From Deltaproteobacteria bacterium UBA6106 (GTDB lineage Bacteria > Desulfobacterota > Syntrophorhabdia > Syntrophorhabdales > Syntrophorhabdaceae): 64,000 nt of DNA. The notes beneath the pieces were generated by a model. The model had not been told where the DNA came from and did not search any database. It saw only the letters and a program-made list of their open reading frames with translations. Made by a program: the position numbers and the translations under genes. Of the stretch, positions 1-8,325 are shown piece by piece (positions within the stretch are counted from its first letter, which is position 1; each line of letters opens with the position of its first letter). The DNA lies in assembly GCA_002428485.1 (NCBI GenBank), contig DIWM01000053.1, positions 96,976 through 160,975 of the forward strand, given 5' to 3'.

Positions 1-1544
1 TGACAAAGAACGTTGTTGATGTTGCCTACGCGCTGATCGCGTCGAGCGAGGCGAAGGTGAAGACCGGTGAACTCAAGCCGGACGAGGCCATGAAGAGGGC
101 AATGGCGGGAGTTAAAAGCCTCCGCTATCACGGGAACGAGTATTTCTGGATTAAGGATACGAACGCAAAGATGCTGATGCATCCGATCAAGCCGGAGATG
201 GACGGAAAAGACTGTGCAGGCGACAAGGATGCCCACGGTAACCTATTCTTTGCTGAAATGGCAAAGGTTGCGAAGGATAAAGGTGAAGGTTTTGTCGACT
301 ACTATTGGCCGAAGCCGAATGAGACAAAGCCGTCGCCAAAGCTTTCCTATGTGAAGCTCTTTCCGCAGTGGGGCTGGATCGTTGGCAGCGGCATCTATAT
401 CGACGACGTCAATGCAGAGGTCTCGAAGATGCGCTATCAGATCATCGGCGGTACGATAGCCATAGCGATCCTGATTCTGCTCATCTCGTTTTTTGTCTCA
501 AGGGTCATTACCAGGACTTTGAACCAGGCTGTCAACGTCTCGAACGAACTTGCCAACGGGAACCTGATGATAAGCGTTGAAGCGACCAGCACCGATGAGA
601 CAGGCCAGCTTCTCCTCGGCATGAAGAACATGGTCGAGAAGCTCCAGGGCATTGTCGCCGAAGTGAAGAGCGCCGCGGACAACGTTGCCACGGGAAGCCA
701 GCAGATGAGCTCCTCATCCCAGCAGATGTCCCAGGGCGCCACAGAGCAGGCGGCATCTGCGGAAGAGGTCTCCTCCTCCATGGAAGAGATGGTCAGTAAC
801 ATCAAGCAGAACGCCGACAACGCCCAGCAGACAGAGAAGATCGCCTTAAAGGCAGCCCAGGATGCACGGGAAGGCGGCAAGGCGGTTACCGAGACGGTCT
901 CAGCGATGAAGGAGATCGCCATGAAGATCTCGATCATCGAAGAGATCGCGCGCCAGACGAACCTTCTGGCGCTGAACGCGGCCATAGAGGCAGCCCGCGC
1001 AGGGGAGCACGGCAAGGGGTTTGCGGTTGTGGCGACAGAGGTGAGGAAGCTCGCCGAGAGAAGCCAGGTCGCGGCAGGCGAGATCAGCAAGCTCTCCGCA
1101 AGCAGCGTGGAGGTGGCAGAGAAGGCAGGGGAGATGCTCGCCAAGATCGTCCCCGACATCCAGAAGACCGCGGAGCTTGTCAGCGAGATCAACGCGGCCT
1201 CCAACGAGCAGAACTCGGGGGCGGAGCAGATCAACAAGGCGATCCAGCAGCTCGACCAGGTGATCCAGCAGAACGCCTCGGCAGCAGAAGAGGTGGCATC
1301 GACCACGGAAGAGCTCTCCAGCCAGGCAGAACAATTGCAGGACACCATAGCGTTCTTCAAGGTCGACGAGGGGAACGGAAGGAAGAGGCCCTCCGCCCAT
1401 ATGTCCAAACCGGCGGTCCGCAAGGCAGAGGCAGCCCCCGTCAAGGCATTGCCCCATAAGGGCGGCAACGGGACAAAACCGGCCGGCATCGCCATTGACT
1501 TGGGCGGCAAAGACGCAACCGATGAGGAATTCGAACGATTCTAA
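1..1544 (+). CDS. Methyl-accepting chemotaxis protein, 5' end outside window
   Basis: Membrane chemoreceptor. The frame is open to the left edge (codons run from base 3), so the true start is upstream and the GTG at base 57 is internal. Counting from that GTG, residues 25-115 form a periplasmic Cache domain (YFWIKD, then WIVGSGIYIDD), 127-148 a membrane helix, then a HAMP segment and a long coiled-coil signalling domain with the hairpin tip RQTNLLALNAAIEAARAGEH. The last five residues, EFERF, fit the aromatic-x-x-aromatic pattern of C-terminal pentapeptides that tether CheR/CheB. It heads a run of cheW, cheR, cheD and cheB, so it is probably served by that adaptation set. No cheA is visible here. 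The ligand cannot be read from sequence. Confidence 0.95.
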   Translation, partial: TKNVVDVAYALIASSEAKVKTGELKPDEAMKRAMAGVKSLRYHGNEYFWIKDTNAKMLMHPIKPEMDGKDCAGDKDAHGNLFFAEMAKVAKDKGEGFVDYYWPKPNETKPSPKLSYVKLFPQWGWIVGSGIYIDDVNAEVSKMRYQIIGGTIAIAILILLISFFVSRVITRTLNQAVNVSNELANGNLMISVEATSTDETGQLLLGMKNMVEKLQGIVAEVKSAADNVATGSQQMSSSSQQMSQGATEQAASAEEVSSSMEEMVSNIKQNADNAQQTEKIALKAAQDAREGGKAVTETVSAMKEIAMKISIIEEIARQTNLLALNAAIEAARAGEHGKGFAVVATEVRKLAERSQVAAGEISKLSASSVEVAEKAGEMLAKIVPDIQKTAELVSEINAASNEQNSGAEQINKAIQQLDQVIQQNASAAEEVASTTEELSSQAEQLQDTIAFFKVDEGNGRKRPSAHMSKPAVRKAEAAPVKALPHKGGNGTKPAGIAIDLGGKDATDEEFERF

Positions 1545-1553
1545 GAGAACACC

Positions 1554-1625
1554 AGCTCATGGCTCATAGCTCATGGCTCATGGCAAAATGTTTTTGCTGT
1601 CAGCTATCAGCTATGAGCTATCAGC
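1554..1625. repeat. 7-base-period hairpin repeat upstream of cheW
   Basis: Four heptads (AGCTCAT/GGCTCAT alternating) at 1554-1581, a 20-base spacer, then three AGCTAT-type heptads at 1602-1622. The two arms are partly complementary, so the RNA could fold. The spacer is nearly the same as in the copy at 2163-2238. It lies between the receptor stop and the cheW ribosome binding site. Confidence 0.8.
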
Positions 1626-1648
1626 TGGTCTTATAAGGAGGGAACCAT

Positions 1649-2155
1649 ATGAGTGTTACATCCATTACCAATACACGGCAGTACCTGACCTTCCAGTTGG
1701 GGAACGAGATCTTTGCCATCGACGTTTCCAACGTGAGGGAGATCCTGGAATTTACCACCGTTACGAAGGTGCCCCAGACCCCGGAGTTTATGAGAGGGGT
1801 CATCAACCTCCGCGGCAGCGTCGTCCCCGTCCTCGACATGCGGCTGAAGTTCGGCATGACCATCACGGAACGGACCGTCAATACCTGCATCATCGTCGTC
1901 GAGGTCTCCTTCGAGGGGGATACGACGGTCATCGGCGCGCTGGTCGACTCGGTCCAGGAGGTCTTTGAGCTTGAGCCCGAACAGATCGAGCCGGCGCCCA
2001 GGATAGGGACGCAGCTTCGGACCGAGTTCATCAAGGGCATGGGGAAGCGCGATGACCAGTTCATCATCATCCTTGACGTGGACAAGGTCTTCTCCAGCGA
2101 GGAGCTTTCCATCGCGCAGGGCATAAAGGGCGAACCGGAGAGGATGGCAGTATAA
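1649..2155 (+). CDS. cheW: Chemotaxis coupling protein CheW
   Basis: Scaffold that links receptors to the histidine kinase CheA. It is 168 residues, the usual length for a single-domain CheW. The sequence shows the family pattern FQLGNEIFAIDVSNVREIL near the N-terminus, then the loop VINLRGSVVPVLDMRLKFG. A strong ribosome binding site (AAGGAGG at 1635-1641) stands eight bases before the ATG at 1649. The gap upstream holds a 7-base repeat and another follows the gene, so cheW may sit on its own RNA segment although its neighbours are all chemotaxis genes. Identification is secure; which receptors it serves is inferred from position. Confidence 0.95.
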   Translation: MSVTSITNTRQYLTFQLGNEIFAIDVSNVREILEFTTVTKVPQTPEFMRGVINLRGSVVPVLDMRLKFGMTITERTVNTCIIVVEVSFEGDTTVIGALVDSVQEVFELEPEQIEPAPRIGTQLRTEFIKGMGKRDDQFIIILDVDKVFSSEELSIAQGIKGEPERMAV

Positions 2156-2162
2156 TAAAATC

Positions 2163-2238
2163 AGCTCATGGCTCATAGTTCATGGCTCATGGCAGGATGT
2201 TTTTGCTGTCAGCTATGAGATATTAGCTGTGAGCCGTG
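2163..2238. repeat. 7-base-period hairpin repeat upstream of cheR
   Basis: Same design as 1554-1625: AGCTCAT/GGCTCAT-type heptads at 2163-2190, a spacer differing by two bases, then AGCTATG/AGATATT/AGCTGTG/AGCCGTG at 2211-2238. It ends about ten bases before the cheR start and probably displaces a normal ribosome binding site there. Confidence 0.8.
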
Positions 2239-2248
2239 GGTTGATGCT

Positions 2249-3145
2249 ATGATTGAGCGGCAGAACGAGACGCGAAGAGAAGAAACGACAGGCGCAAGCG
2301 GTCCTGTGACCATGTCTATTCATGATTTCAACCGTTTGAGCCAGTTTATTTACAAGGAATGCGGCATCAATATCACACCTACCAAAAAGGTCATGCTGGA
2401 GGGGCGCCTGAACAAAAGGCTCAGGCGCCTTGGTCTCGGGTCATTTACCGAATATTGTGATTACCTTTTCAGCAACGAGGGGATGAACAGTGAACTTATC
2501 TGGATGATCGATGAGGTGACAACGAACAAGACAGATTTTTTCCGTGAGCCGAAACATTTTGAGTACCTCGCCGCAAAGGTATTGCCTGAGGCGGCGCATG
2601 AAGCACGGAGGTCAGGGCACAAAAAGATTGCCATATGGAGCGCGGGGTGTTCGAGCGGAGAAGAACCCTATACGCTTGCCATGGTGGTCAGTGAATTTAT
2701 TGACAGCAATCCCGGCGCGAACCTTTCCTATGTGATCGTAGGCACCGATATATCGCCCAGCGTGATTGAAAAGGCCAAAAAGGCTATTTACGAAGATGAG
2801 AGGGTTGTTCCTGTGCCGCCGGAAATGAAAAAAAAATATCTCCTGCGCGGGAAAGAAAGGATGAGAAACTTTGTCAGGATCGTGCCCGTATTGCGCGAGA
2901 GGGTAAAATTCAGAAGGCTCAATTTCATGGACGGTGATTTCGGCTTCCGCGAGGCATTGGATATCATCTTCTGCAGAAACGTTGTTATCTATTTTGACAG
3001 GCCGACGCAAGAGGTCCTGCTGAACAAATTCTGTAAATGTCTGACGAAGGGAGGATATGTGTTCATGGGGCACTCGGAAACATTGTTCGGCATGGATATA
3101 CCCCTCGTCCAGGTTGCACCGACAATATACAGGAAGGTCACATGA
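2249..3145 (+). CDS. cheR: Chemoreceptor glutamate methyltransferase CheR
   Basis: S-adenosylmethionine-dependent methylase that adds methyl groups to receptor glutamates during adaptation. It is 298 residues. The N-terminal helical CheR domain (FNRLSQFIYKECGI) is followed by a Rossmann-fold methyltransferase domain with the SAM-binding motif IWSAGCSSGEEPYTLAM and the later motif IIFCRNVVIYFD. The ATG at 2249 has no clear ribosome binding site; the ATG at 2312 (MSIHDFNRL) fits the usual family start equally well, so the first 21 residues are doubtful. The stop overlaps the cheD start (ATGA), indicating translational coupling. It can act on the adjacent receptor, whose tail carries a tether-like EFERF. 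Confidence 0.94.
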   Translation: MIERQNETRREETTGASGPVTMSIHDFNRLSQFIYKECGINITPTKKVMLEGRLNKRLRRLGLGSFTEYCDYLFSNEGMNSELIWMIDEVTTNKTDFFREPKHFEYLAAKVLPEAAHEARRSGHKKIAIWSAGCSSGEEPYTLAMVVSEFIDSNPGANLSYVIVGTDISPSVIEKAKKAIYEDERVVPVPPEMKKKYLLRGKERMRNFVRIVPVLRERVKFRRLNFMDGDFGFREALDIIFCRNVVIYFDRPTQEVLLNKFCKCLTKGGYVFMGHSETLFGMDIPLVQVAPTIYRKVT

Positions 3146-3645
3146 CCCCTTATGATGTGAGCCTTCTTAACGTCTACCTTAAGCCTGCTGAAATGCATAT
3201 TACCGATAGGCCCACGATCATTGCAACGGTGCTTGGTTCCTGTGTCGCGGTGGTGATGTTCTGCGACCGGGCGCGCCTGGCCGGCATGTGCCACGCGATG
3301 CTCCCGTTCAACGGAGGAACAAACGGCCATGATCCCTACCGATATGTAGACTCATCAATAGCGTGCATGATCAAGAGGTTCGAAAGCAAGGGCGTCAAAA
3401 GGAATGAGATAAAGGTAAAGCTCTTCGGCGGCGCCGATGTCCTGTACTATATCGAGGAGGACAAAGAGAGGCACACCGTCGGGAAGAAAAATATTGCAAA
3501 GGCGCTTGAGATCATTAACAGCGAAAAGCTGAACCTGCTCATGTCAGATGTGGGAGGAACAAGCGGCCGCAAGATATTCTTCTTTACGCACACAGGGGAG
3601 ATCTTGTTGAAGCGGTTGTCCCGGACAATTCAAAGGAGTCTTTAG
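3142..3645 (+). CDS. cheD: Chemoreceptor glutamine deamidase CheD
   Basis: Converts specific receptor glutamines to glutamate and can also modulate CheC-type phosphatases. It is 167 residues. The catalytic cysteine is in LGSCVAVVMF and the histidine in MCHAMLPFN; the family motif VKLFGGADVL follows. An in-frame extension to 3037 exists, but the ATG at 3142 overlaps the cheR stop as ATGA and gives the normal length. The TAG stop overlaps the GTG start of cheB by one base, so cheR-cheD-cheB form a tightly coupled unit. Family assignment is firm. Confidence 0.93.
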   Translation: MTPYDVSLLNVYLKPAEMHITDRPTIIATVLGSCVAVVMFCDRARLAGMCHAMLPFNGGTNGHDPYRYVDSSIACMIKRFESKGVKRNEIKVKLFGGADVLYYIEEDKERHTVGKKNIAKALEIINSEKLNLLMSDVGGTSGRKIFFFTHTGEILLKRLSRTIQRSL

Positions 3646-4715
3646 TGAACGAGAAGATCAAGGTTCTCATAGTCGATGATTCTGCCGTGGTCCGGCAGAC
3701 CATGGAAGACATACTCTCTTCAGACCCGCTCATTGAGGTTGTGGGATCTGCGCGGGATCCCTTTGCAGCGGCAGAGAGGATGAGAGAGGTCGTGCCCGAT
3801 GTCATTACCCTTGACGTAGAGATGCCTCGTATGGACGGCATTACATTCCTGCAGAAGGTTATGAGGCAGCACCCCATACCGGTCGTCATGTGCTCGAGCC
3901 TGACGGAGAAGGGTTCAGAGACGGCAATGAGGGCGATGGAATACGGCGCCGTTGATATTATCCGGAAGCCCCGCCTTGGCGTCAAGCAGTTCCTGGAAGA
4001 GGCGAAGGTTATTATCTGCGACGCAGTGAGGGCAGCCGGAGGCGCCCGCATAAAACGGATCGCTCCGAAGGCGATCAACGTAGCGCCAAAATTAAGCGCC
4101 GACGCGGTGCTGGAAAAACCAAGCTCGAAGGCAATGATCCAGACGACGGAGAAGGTGATCGTCGTCGGGGCTTCGACAGGGGGGACAGAAGCATTGAAGG
4201 ATTTCCTCGAGGCGCTGCCTCTCGATACGCCGGGGATGGTCATCGTACAGCACATGCCTGAGCATTTTACCGCTGCCTTCGCGAGAAGGCTTGACGGGAT
4301 ATGCAGCATCTCCGTGAAAGAGGCCGAGAACGATGACACGGTAGTCCGCGGACGCGCGCTTATCGCGCCGGGCAACAAGCACACATTGTTGAAAAGAAGC
4401 GGCGCCAGGTATTACGTGGAAGTGAAGGACGGCCCGCTTGTATGCAGGCACCGGCCGTCAGTCGATGTGCTTTTCCGCTCGGCCGCCAGGTATGCCGGCA
4501 AGAACGCCGTAGGCGTCATCATGACAGGCATGGGGGACGATGGCGCAAAGGGCATGCTCGAGATGAAGGATGCCGGGGCCTATACGATCGCACAGGACGA
4601 GGCGTCCTGTGTTGTTTTCGGAATGCCGAAAGAGGCGATAAAGCTCGGGGCCATCGATACGGTGATACCCCTCAACAACATCGCCGGCGTTGTTCTGCGG
4701 GAATCCAACAAATAA
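3645..4715 (+). CDS. cheB: Chemotaxis response regulator methylesterase CheB
   Basis: Removes methyl groups from receptors (and deamidates) when phosphorylated by CheA. It is 356 residues. The N-terminal receiver domain has the acidic pair VDDS, phosphoacceptor Asp in TLDVEMPRMDG and the lysine in IIRKPR. A linker runs from about residue 115 to 165. The C-terminal esterase domain has catalytic Ser in GASTGGTEAL, His in QHMPEHF and Asp in MTGMGDDGAKGM. It starts at GTG 3645 with AAAGGAG upstream and overlaps the cheD stop by one base. It ends the chemotaxis operon and is followed by a truncated 7-base repeat and an insertion element. Confidence 0.95.
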   Translation: MNEKIKVLIVDDSAVVRQTMEDILSSDPLIEVVGSARDPFAAAERMREVVPDVITLDVEMPRMDGITFLQKVMRQHPIPVVMCSSLTEKGSETAMRAMEYGAVDIIRKPRLGVKQFLEEAKVIICDAVRAAGGARIKRIAPKAINVAPKLSADAVLEKPSSKAMIQTTEKVIVVGASTGGTEALKDFLEALPLDTPGMVIVQHMPEHFTAAFARRLDGICSISVKEAENDDTVVRGRALIAPGNKHTLLKRSGARYYVEVKDGPLVCRHRPSVDVLFRSAARYAGKNAVGVIMTGMGDDGAKGMLEMKDAGAYTIAQDEASCVVFGMPKEAIKLGAIDTVIPLNNIAGVVLRESNK

Positions 4716-4722
4716 TAAAAGC

Positions 4723-4758
4723 AGCTCACAGCTCATAGCAAAACATCCGTAAGTCGTG
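4723..4758. repeat. Truncated 7-base-period repeat next to insertion element
   Basis: Two AGCTCA-type heptads (4723-4736) followed by a shortened spacer and CGTAAGTCGTG. The matching second arm seen in the copies at 1554 and 2163 is missing. The same CGTAAGTCGT string reappears at 5915-5924 on the far side of the IS110-type element, suggesting the element landed inside a repeat cluster. Confidence 0.55.
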
Positions 4759-4785
4759 AGCAGTTGTGTTTGATGTCAAGCAAAT

Positions 4786-5712
4786 TCATCGGGCACACCA
4801 AGGAGTATTGGTTCGGACCATGGCGTTGAGGATGGTCAGGATTTTATGCATGCATGCAGTAAGGGCAACCTTGGGGACTTTACCGGCATGAATGAGATGT
4901 TCGTAGAACGCTCTGATAACGGGGTTATGGGATACCGCCGAGAGGGTTGCCATGTATAGCGCGGCCCTCACATCTGCCCTCCCTCCGAAGATGGTGCGTC
5001 TTCCCCGGTATTTGCCGCTGTCCCGATTGAGAGGCGCAAGTCCCGCAAGGGCGGCGATCTTCTTTCTGTCCAGCTGCCCAAGCTCCGGGAGCCTTGCGAG
5101 AAGGGTACAGGCATTGACAGGACCTATTCCCTTGAACGTTCTCAGGAGGTTTTCCTTCTCCCTCCAGAGAGGGGTCTTTTTGATCGTGCTGCTGATGTTT
5201 TTCCCGGCCTTCTTGATGCATTCGGTGAGCCACGCAATGTGGGCTTCGATATCCGCCTTTGTCCAGGACGGGGCAATCTGGAGACGGTTCTTCTCCTCGG
5301 CGAGCATCTGGACAAGCTGTCTTCTCCGGGCAATGAGAGCCTGCAGCCTCTGGGCCTCCGCATCCTTCAGGGGGCGTATCTCAGGGCGTATTGCCTCGCC
5401 AAACCGGGCAATGATCTCTGCATCGACGGCATCTGTTTTGGCGAGCTTTCCGGTTGCCTTGGCGAAGTCCCGTATCTGCCTCGGGTTGACGACCACCACG
5501 TTGAGGGTGCGCAGCGCGAGCACTTCAACAACGGGGATCTCGTATCCTCCCGAAGCTTCCAGTACCACCAGAGCGGGTTTCATCGCGACAAGAAGACGGG
5601 CGAGATCCATTCGTCCCTCCTCATCGTTGGGAAAGGTCTTCCGGATGGTATCCGGTCTTATGAAGACCTCAAGGGTATCCTTTGCAACATCAATACCGGC
5701 GAACTGTTCCAT
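4786..5712 (-). CDS. IS110-family transposase (RNA-guided recombinase type)
   Basis: Recombinase of the DEDD/serine type that moves IS110 elements. It is 308 residues, slightly short of the 310-340 typical of the family. The N-terminal RuvC-like domain shows GIDVAKDTLEVF (first Asp), VVLEASGGYE (Glu) and KTDAVDAEIIARF (paired Asp). The C-terminal transposase_20 domain shows LRTFKGIGPVNACTLLA, an HhH-like segment, then SGKYRGRRTIFGG, where the serine is the expected nucleophile. All four acidic positions and the serine appear present, so it is probably active. It is transcribed against the neighbouring chemotaxis genes. Confidence 0.93.
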   Translation of the reverse strand: MEQFAGIDVAKDTLEVFIRPDTIRKTFPNDEEGRMDLARLLVAMKPALVVLEASGGYEIPVVEVLALRTLNVVVVNPRQIRDFAKATGKLAKTDAVDAEIIARFGEAIRPEIRPLKDAEAQRLQALIARRRQLVQMLAEEKNRLQIAPSWTKADIEAHIAWLTECIKKAGKNISSTIKKTPLWREKENLLRTFKGIGPVNACTLLARLPELGQLDRKKIAALAGLAPLNRDSGKYRGRRTIFGGRADVRAALYMATLSAVSHNPVIRAFYEHLIHAGKVPKVALTACMHKILTILNAMVRTNTPWCAR

Positions 5713-5781
5713 TAGTGCTCCTCCTTGTGTGATACGGGCTCTTCGTAAGGCCCAGGCAGTTGTTCGAGCTTATATGGAGAG

Positions 5782-5848
5782 GGGTGTGACGACCCGCGCT
5801 CACGAACGAGATCATGCGTCTCAAGGCGTAATCGGTCTGTCACACCCT
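5782..5848 (-). ncRNA. Candidate IS110 bridge RNA region
   Basis: Upstream of the transposase start, GGGTGTGAC (5783-5791) is perfectly matched by GTCACACCC (5840-5848), enclosing a 48-base interior with further short pairings. Bridge RNAs of IS110-group elements lie in this position (established knowledge). That this stem is part of one is inference; target- and donor-binding loops have not been assigned. Confidence 0.4.
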
Positions 5849-5912
5849 GGTACATACTGGATACAGTATACCTATATAGGGGGGTGGAGTGAAGCATACA
5901 TATAACATACAA

Positions 5913-5967
5913 GGCGTAAGTCGTAAGGGGTTTAATCGCCTAACGCCTGACGCCTTACGATTCACGG
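5913..5967. repeat. 7-base-period inverted repeat (GGCGTAA family)
   Basis: Left arm GGCGTAAGTCGTAAGG (5913-5928) faces a right arm rich in CGCCTAACGCCTGACGCC and TTACGATTCACGG (5938-5967). The arms are complementary with a few mismatches. It belongs to the same family as 9489-9554. Apart from this repeat, the gap 5713-6149 holds only the insertion-element leader and the upstream region of the next gene. Confidence 0.75.
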
Positions 5968-6149
5968 CTTCCTTGCTGACCGCTGTCTGCTGGTTTAAAG
6001 AGGGTGCGGTCCCTTAGCCTGCCTTTCTGCTTAACTAAAAACCATAACGTGCGATAAATGTTTTGTAAGGGGTTTATGGACAAATATGACGAAAAAATTG
6101 TCCTTACCAAGTCTATTCGGAGGATAAACTACAACAAGGAGGTAGTAGG

Positions 6150-6602
6150 ATGAAGAAGATTTTTATGGTGATGGTGATCGGAGTGTTTTTTCTGGTTTTT
6201 ACAACAAGCCTTTATGCAGCCGGTACCGCGGCAGAGGCAGAGGCGATGGCAAAAAAGGCGGCAACCTTCCTCAAGGAACAGGGCAAGGACAAGGCATTCA
6301 AGGAATTTACCGAGGGTACCCAGTTCAAAAAGGATGACCTCTATATTTTTGTTATCGATGTCAACGGCATGACGCTTGCGCACGGCGGCAACCCCAAACT
6401 TGTTGGAAAAGACATGAGCGGCCTGAAGGATGCAGACGGTAAGTTGTTCATCAAGGAGATGGCCGATGCTGCCAAGGCAAAAGGGAACGGATGGGCTGAC
6501 TATAAGTGGACAAACCCGACGACAAAGAAGATCGATAACAAATCCACCTATTTCCAGAAAGTAGATAATATGGTTATAGGGTGCGGCATCTATAAGAAAT
6601 AA
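6150..6602 (+). CDS. Secreted single Cache-domain sensor-like protein
   Basis: A 150-residue exported protein with a signal peptide (MKKIFMVMVIGVFFLVF, probable cut after SLYAA) and one small Cache domain. The core (YIFVIDVNGMTLAHGG, GKDMSGLKDADGKLFIKEM, then NMVIGCGIYKK) parallels the periplasmic domain of the receptor at 1-1544. It has no membrane helix beyond the signal and no output domain. Such proteins are thought to bind small carboxylates or amines in the periplasm. A ribosome binding site AAGGAGG precedes the ATG. It is followed by a strong hairpin and a receptor gene, so it may present a ligand to that receptor; this is inference. Confidence 0.8.
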   Translation: MKKIFMVMVIGVFFLVFTTSLYAAGTAAEAEAMAKKAATFLKEQGKDKAFKEFTEGTQFKKDDLYIFVIDVNGMTLAHGGNPKLVGKDMSGLKDADGKLFIKEMADAAKAKGNGWADYKWTNPTTKKIDNKSTYFQKVDNMVIGCGIYKK

Positions 6603-6609
6603 CAAAAGA

Positions 6610-6648
6610 GAGACGGCTGCGCGATCCTCTTGGTCGCGCAGTCGCCTC
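6610..6648 (+). terminator. Hairpin between Cache protein and receptor
   Basis: GAGACGGCTGCGCGA (6610-6624) pairs with TCGCGCAGTCGCCTC (6634-6648) across a 9-base loop, allowing G-U pairs. There is no long T-run, so it could be a processing or partial termination hairpin setting different levels of the two genes. Confidence 0.6.
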
Positions 6649-6677
6649 TTCGAGCCAATAGTATATAGGGAGGCTTT

Positions 6678-8318
6678 ATGAAAGGGTACCTCATGAACCT
6701 AAAGATGTCGAAAAAGCTGCTCCTGTCCCCTCTCTGTGTTATGATCTTCCTTGTTATATTCGGCATTGTATCTTATATAGGGAACATAAACCAGAGATCG
6801 GCGATCAACGACATCTTCAATAACAGATTTAAGGGATATCAGACATCAGCCAATATCAGCAACGACCTCGCGAATGTCCATGCCAGCGTCTACAAGGTCA
6901 TCAGCTGGACGAATGCCAATTATGATGCCAAGAAGATCGATGACCTGGGCAAAGAGCAATTGGGAAGTATCGATAAGGCATCTGAGACCATTAAGAAGAT
7001 CGTTGCCTCAAAGGGAATCACCGGGGAGCAAAAAAAGCTCTACCAGGCATCCCTTGAGCAACTCGCAGAGTACAAGAAGCCGGTTCAGGGGGTTATTGAC
7101 CTTTCCTCCGGCGATCTCAGTTCAGCGACTATGTTCATGGGCACCGCCGACGACAAGTTCCAGGTGCTCAACAAGACGCTCCAGGACCTCCTTGCGATGG
7201 AGAACAAGCTGAGCAAGGAGAGCTACGACTTCTCCCAGAAGAGCTTTGTCCGTGTACTGGTCATCTCCATCGCCGTAATGGCCATCGCCATCGCGCTGTC
7301 GCTTGGCATCAGCATCTTCATGGCGAAGCTTATCCTGAGGCCCATCAACAAGACCATCGAGGTCATCGAGGACATCTCCCAGGGCGATCTGACAAAGCGC
7401 ATCGACATCCACGCCACAGACGAGATAGGGGAGATGAGCAGGCACTTCAACGTCTTTGTGGACAAGCTCCACGAGACGATCACGAAGGTGGCAAAGAGCA
7501 GCAGCGACGTATCCTCTGCAGCGAGCCTCCTTGACGGCTCTGCAGAGCAGATGGCGGCAGGCGTTGAGCAGGCGGCTACGCAGGTCAACTCCGTTGCCAC
7601 GGCGAGCGAAGAGATGTCAACGACCTCCTCCGAGATCGCCCAGAACTGCGTCATGGTTGCCAAGAGCTCCGAGAAGGCAAACGCCTCGGCAGTGACCGGC
7701 GAGGGGATCATCCAGGAGACGATCTCCGTCATGACCAGGATCAACGAACGGGTAAAACAGTCCGCCGGCATCATCAAGAAACTTGGGACACGCTCCGAGC
7801 AGATCGGGGAAGTGGTGGGGCTCATCAATGAGATTGCCGACCAGACCAACCTTCTTGCACTGAACGCTGCCATAGAAGCGGCGCGTGCCGGCGAGCACGG
7901 AAGGGGTTTTGCCGTCGTAGCCGACGAGGTGCGCAAGCTTGCCGAACGGACCACCGAGGCGACCAAGGAGATTGGCAATACCATCGAGGCCATGCAGTCC
8001 GAGACGAAGAACGCCGTTGTGTCCATGAAAGAGGGGGAGGACGAGGTGGAGCAGGGCGCAAAAGAGGCGTCGAAATCCGGCGATGCCCTGAAGGACATCC
8101 TGAAGCAGGTGAATACCGTTACGACCGAGATAAACCAGATCGCCGTTGCCTCTGAGGAGCAGACCGCAACGACAAACGAGATCGCAACGAACATACAGCA
8201 GATATCGGAGGTGATGCAGGATACGGCGAAGAGGATCCAGGAGAATGCCGGCGCCGCTACGCAGCTTGCCAACCTCTCAAAGGAGCTCCAGGGACTGGTA
8301 GGGCAGTTCAGGGTGTAG
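6678..8318 (+). CDS. Methyl-accepting chemotaxis protein with four-helix sensor
   Basis: Chemoreceptor of 546 residues. A membrane helix at about 14-34 is followed by a 155-residue helical periplasmic part of the four-helix-bundle type, a second helix at about 193-216 (VLVISIAVMAIAIALSLGIS), HAMP, and a signalling domain with the tip DQTNLLALNAAIEAARAGEH. The start at 6678 has GGGAGG upstream; a second ATG at 6693 would also work. Unlike the receptor at 1-1544 its end (LVGQFRV) has no aromatic tether motif, so it would rely on other receptors for CheR recruitment. It lies directly after the exported Cache protein, which may be its ligand carrier. Confidence 0.93.
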   Translation: MKGYLMNLKMSKKLLLSPLCVMIFLVIFGIVSYIGNINQRSAINDIFNNRFKGYQTSANISNDLANVHASVYKVISWTNANYDAKKIDDLGKEQLGSIDKASETIKKIVASKGITGEQKKLYQASLEQLAEYKKPVQGVIDLSSGDLSSATMFMGTADDKFQVLNKTLQDLLAMENKLSKESYDFSQKSFVRVLVISIAVMAIAIALSLGISIFMAKLILRPINKTIEVIEDISQGDLTKRIDIHATDEIGEMSRHFNVFVDKLHETITKVAKSSSDVSSAASLLDGSAEQMAAGVEQAATQVNSVATASEEMSTTSSEIAQNCVMVAKSSEKANASAVTGEGIIQETISVMTRINERVKQSAGIIKKLGTRSEQIGEVVGLINEIADQTNLLALNAAIEAARAGEHGRGFAVVADEVRKLAERTTEATKEIGNTIEAMQSETKNAVVSMKEGEDEVEQGAKEASKSGDALKDILKQVNTVTTEINQIAVASEEQTATTNEIATNIQQISEVMQDTAKRIQENAGAATQLANLSKELQGLVGQFRV

Positions 8319-8325
8319 ATAAAAC

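Larger units (their letters stand above)
4760..5905 (-). mobile_element. IS110-family insertion element, ends approximate
   Basis: A single transposase gene with about 190 bases of structured non-coding sequence on its upstream side. IS110 elements lack the usual terminal inverted repeats, so the ends cannot be fixed from one copy. The limits given are where the flanking 7-base repeats stop and resume. The long leader and short trailer fit the IS110 group, in which the bridge RNA lies upstream of the transposase. Confidence 0.7.

Noticed and set aside
437..1510. Long - strand open frame opposite the receptor gene
   Set aside because: Antisense shadow of a G/C-rich receptor coding region; no ribosome binding site and a composition of Ser/Ala/Leu stretches typical of shadows.
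4952..5905. 317-codon + frame opposite the transposase
   Set aside because: Opposite strand of a well-formed IS110 transposase; no recognisable domain.
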